Positions 21,203-22,245 of a stretch of DNA of 22,245 bases are shown one piece after another; positions within the stretch are counted from its first letter, which is position 1; the number at the start of each line of letters is the position of its first letter. Under the pieces are notes generated by a model that ran no database searches, was not told where the DNA came from, and saw only the letters and a program-made list of their open reading frames with translations. Made by a program: the position numbers and the translations under genes. Source of the DNA: Acidobacteriota bacterium (GTDB taxonomy: Bacteria > Acidobacteriota > Blastocatellia > Pyrinomonadales > Pyrinomonadaceae); contig JACCRD010000182.1 of assembly GCA_013813755.1 (NCBI GenBank), positions 1 through 22,245 of the forward strand, written 5' to 3'.

Positions 21203-22245
21203 TTACAATTTCGGCGTCAATAAAATAATTTCTTTCGTCGCCTTTTCAATCACATTTTTTGTAAATGGGAAAATTGGCGTGTTGCCTGTTTTCCAGCTTT
21301 CCAGTTGGTCGCTCCAGTGCTGAGATTTCGGGTCGCCGCTTTCGCCGGTGGTGATGCCGTGCCGCGTTGCGTCCCAATCTCCGGGCGTGGCGATTAAACG
21401 CATCGAAACCGCGCCGCCGACATTCGGTGAAGCGGCAGAACCGGTTGCTCCATTGAGCGGAAACGTCGGAACGGTAAATTGCGCTCCGATTAAAGGCGCG
21501 ATTGCCAGCGGATGGGAAAAGCGTATTTTATTTGCCTCGCCCCAAGTCCACTTTGTCTGGTCGGCGCCAAATTTTTTATTGAGATTGGCAAGCGCTTCGG
21601 TTTCAGAAGAGCGAAGCAGAGCCGTGTAGTCCGCAAATTCTTTTGGCAGCCATTTTTTTGGTTTATCGGTTAAAAGCCTTTCAAAGAAATTGCCTTCGTT
21701 TGCCCAGCTTAATGTTTTTGCTTGTTCCACGCCAAAATTCGCCGCTAAAATTTTGGTGCGAAACGCGTTGCGTATTTCATTAACGACGAGCGCCGCTTTT
21801 GAATCGCTGTTCATTCGTCCGTCCCAATTGCCGATTAACTTCAGAGTTTCCTCGGAAGAGGCTCTTCGCGCGACGATTTCTTTTGCGAACCGTGAATTCA
21901 AAACGCTGAATGTATCGAATTGAAAATCGCGCATATCGTTGATTGTTAATTTAGAATTTGCCGCAAGCAGTTCTTTCAAACGCGCTGCTCGAAACGGTAC
22001 AAAAACGCGCGCAATCAAATTGTGATGCTTATAGGAGTTGCCAACAATACGCTGATTTGCCGTTACAATAAAATTTTCCGGCGGATTGTATAGATTCGGT
22101 AACTCTTCAAACGGAACGAATCCGGTCCATTCACCGTCGTTTGTTTTTCCGTCAAACGGCAAACTTCCGTCGCCCGTTCGGCGAATCGGAATCTTCCCCG
22201 CCGCGTACCAGCCGATATTTCCCTTAATGTCGGCATAAACAAAGT
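21203..22245 (-). CDS. Penicillin acylase family protein (Ntn hydrolase), N-terminal part missing (window edge)
   Basis: The C-terminal ~345 residues of a penicillin/acyl-homoserine-lactone acylase-type enzyme. The reading frame is open to the window edge, and upstream codons (FVYADIKGNIGWYAAGKIPI) are typical beta-subunit sequence. Then come WTGFVPFEELPNLYNPPENF, IVTANQRIVG, KWTWGEANKIRFSHPLA and GGAVSMRLIATPGDWDATRH, followed by the conserved end GITTGESGDPKSQHWSDQLE. The catalytic N-terminal Ser of the beta chain, spacer and signal peptide lie outside the window. Such enzymes are periplasmic and cleave amides; the substrate cannot be told. Convergent with ruvX over 126 bp in which I see no clear terminator. 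Confidence 0.93.
   Translation of the reverse strand, partial: FVYADIKGNIGWYAAGKIPIRRTGDGSLPFDGKTNDGEWTGFVPFEELPNLYNPPENFIVTANQRIVGNSYKHHNLIARVFVPFRAARLKELLAANSKLTINDMRDFQFDTFSVLNSRFAKEIVARRASSEETLKLIGNWDGRMNSDSKAALVVNEIRNAFRTKILAANFGVEQAKTLSWANEGNFFERLLTDKPKKWLPKEFADYTALLRSSETEALANLNKKFGADQTKWTWGEANKIRFSHPLAIAPLIGAQFTVPTFPLNGATGSAASPNVGGAVSMRLIATPGDWDATRHGITTGESGDPKSQHWSDQLESWKTGNTPIFPFTKNVIEKATKEIILLTPKL

Overview
This window is a chromosomal segment of moderate G+C content from a Gram-negative, respiring bacterium. Gene content and style (System II cytochrome c maturation, CtaM-like DUF420 protein, secreted M1 peptidase and penicillin-acylase-type hydrolase, many starts without a Shine-Dalgarno sequence, runs of 7-bp tandem repeats) suggest Acidobacteriota, probably class Blastocatellia. 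That placement is an inference from gene flavour; there is no rRNA or other direct marker here. I saw no tRNA, rRNA, insertion sequence or CRISPR array.

Layout. 1-2766 (minus): tight operon larC-folE-metG (metG cut by the window start). 2887-4893 (plus): argS, divergent from larC. 5037-6080 (plus): aroF (DAHP synthase), ending at a bidirectional terminator. 6215-7044 (minus): small membrane protein and XRE regulator, divergent from 7290-8588 (plus), a SWIM zinc finger joined to a Rad52-type annealing protein. 8891-10594 (plus): secreted M1 metallopeptidase. 10746-10892 (minus): c-di-AMP (ydaO/yuaA) riboswitch with its own promoter but no sense gene downstream. 10956-13165 (minus): ctaB, cytochrome oxidase subunit III, DUF420 protein. 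13455-17455 (plus): resB/ccs1, ccsA/resC and a membrane-anchored TPR protein. 17482-19018 (minus): GNAT of the AAC(6') type and a secreted PPC-like protein. 19142-20467 (minus): S41/PDZ protein that has lost its catalytic Ser and Lys. 20570-21076 (plus): ruvX. 21203-22245 (minus): penicillin-acylase family, cut by the window end.

How genes work together. The ctaB/coxIII/DUF420 operon (haem O/A and oxidase assembly) and the divergent resB/ccsA/TPR cluster (haem attachment to cytochrome c) form a respiratory-biogenesis island; two tandem palindromes sit just before ctaB. The XRE regulator, its operator-like dyads and the SWIM-Rad52 gene form a self-contained regulated recombination module.

Most notable: (1) the orphan c-di-AMP riboswitch pointing into the 3' end of the M1 peptidase gene, so read-through would make antisense RNA; (2) the SWIM-Rad52 fusion with a second strong ribosome-binding site and ATG in its linker, next to a heptamer repeat that may mark the fusion joint; (3) the catalytically dead S41 paralogue; (4) related heptamer repeats at four sites, two of them translated.
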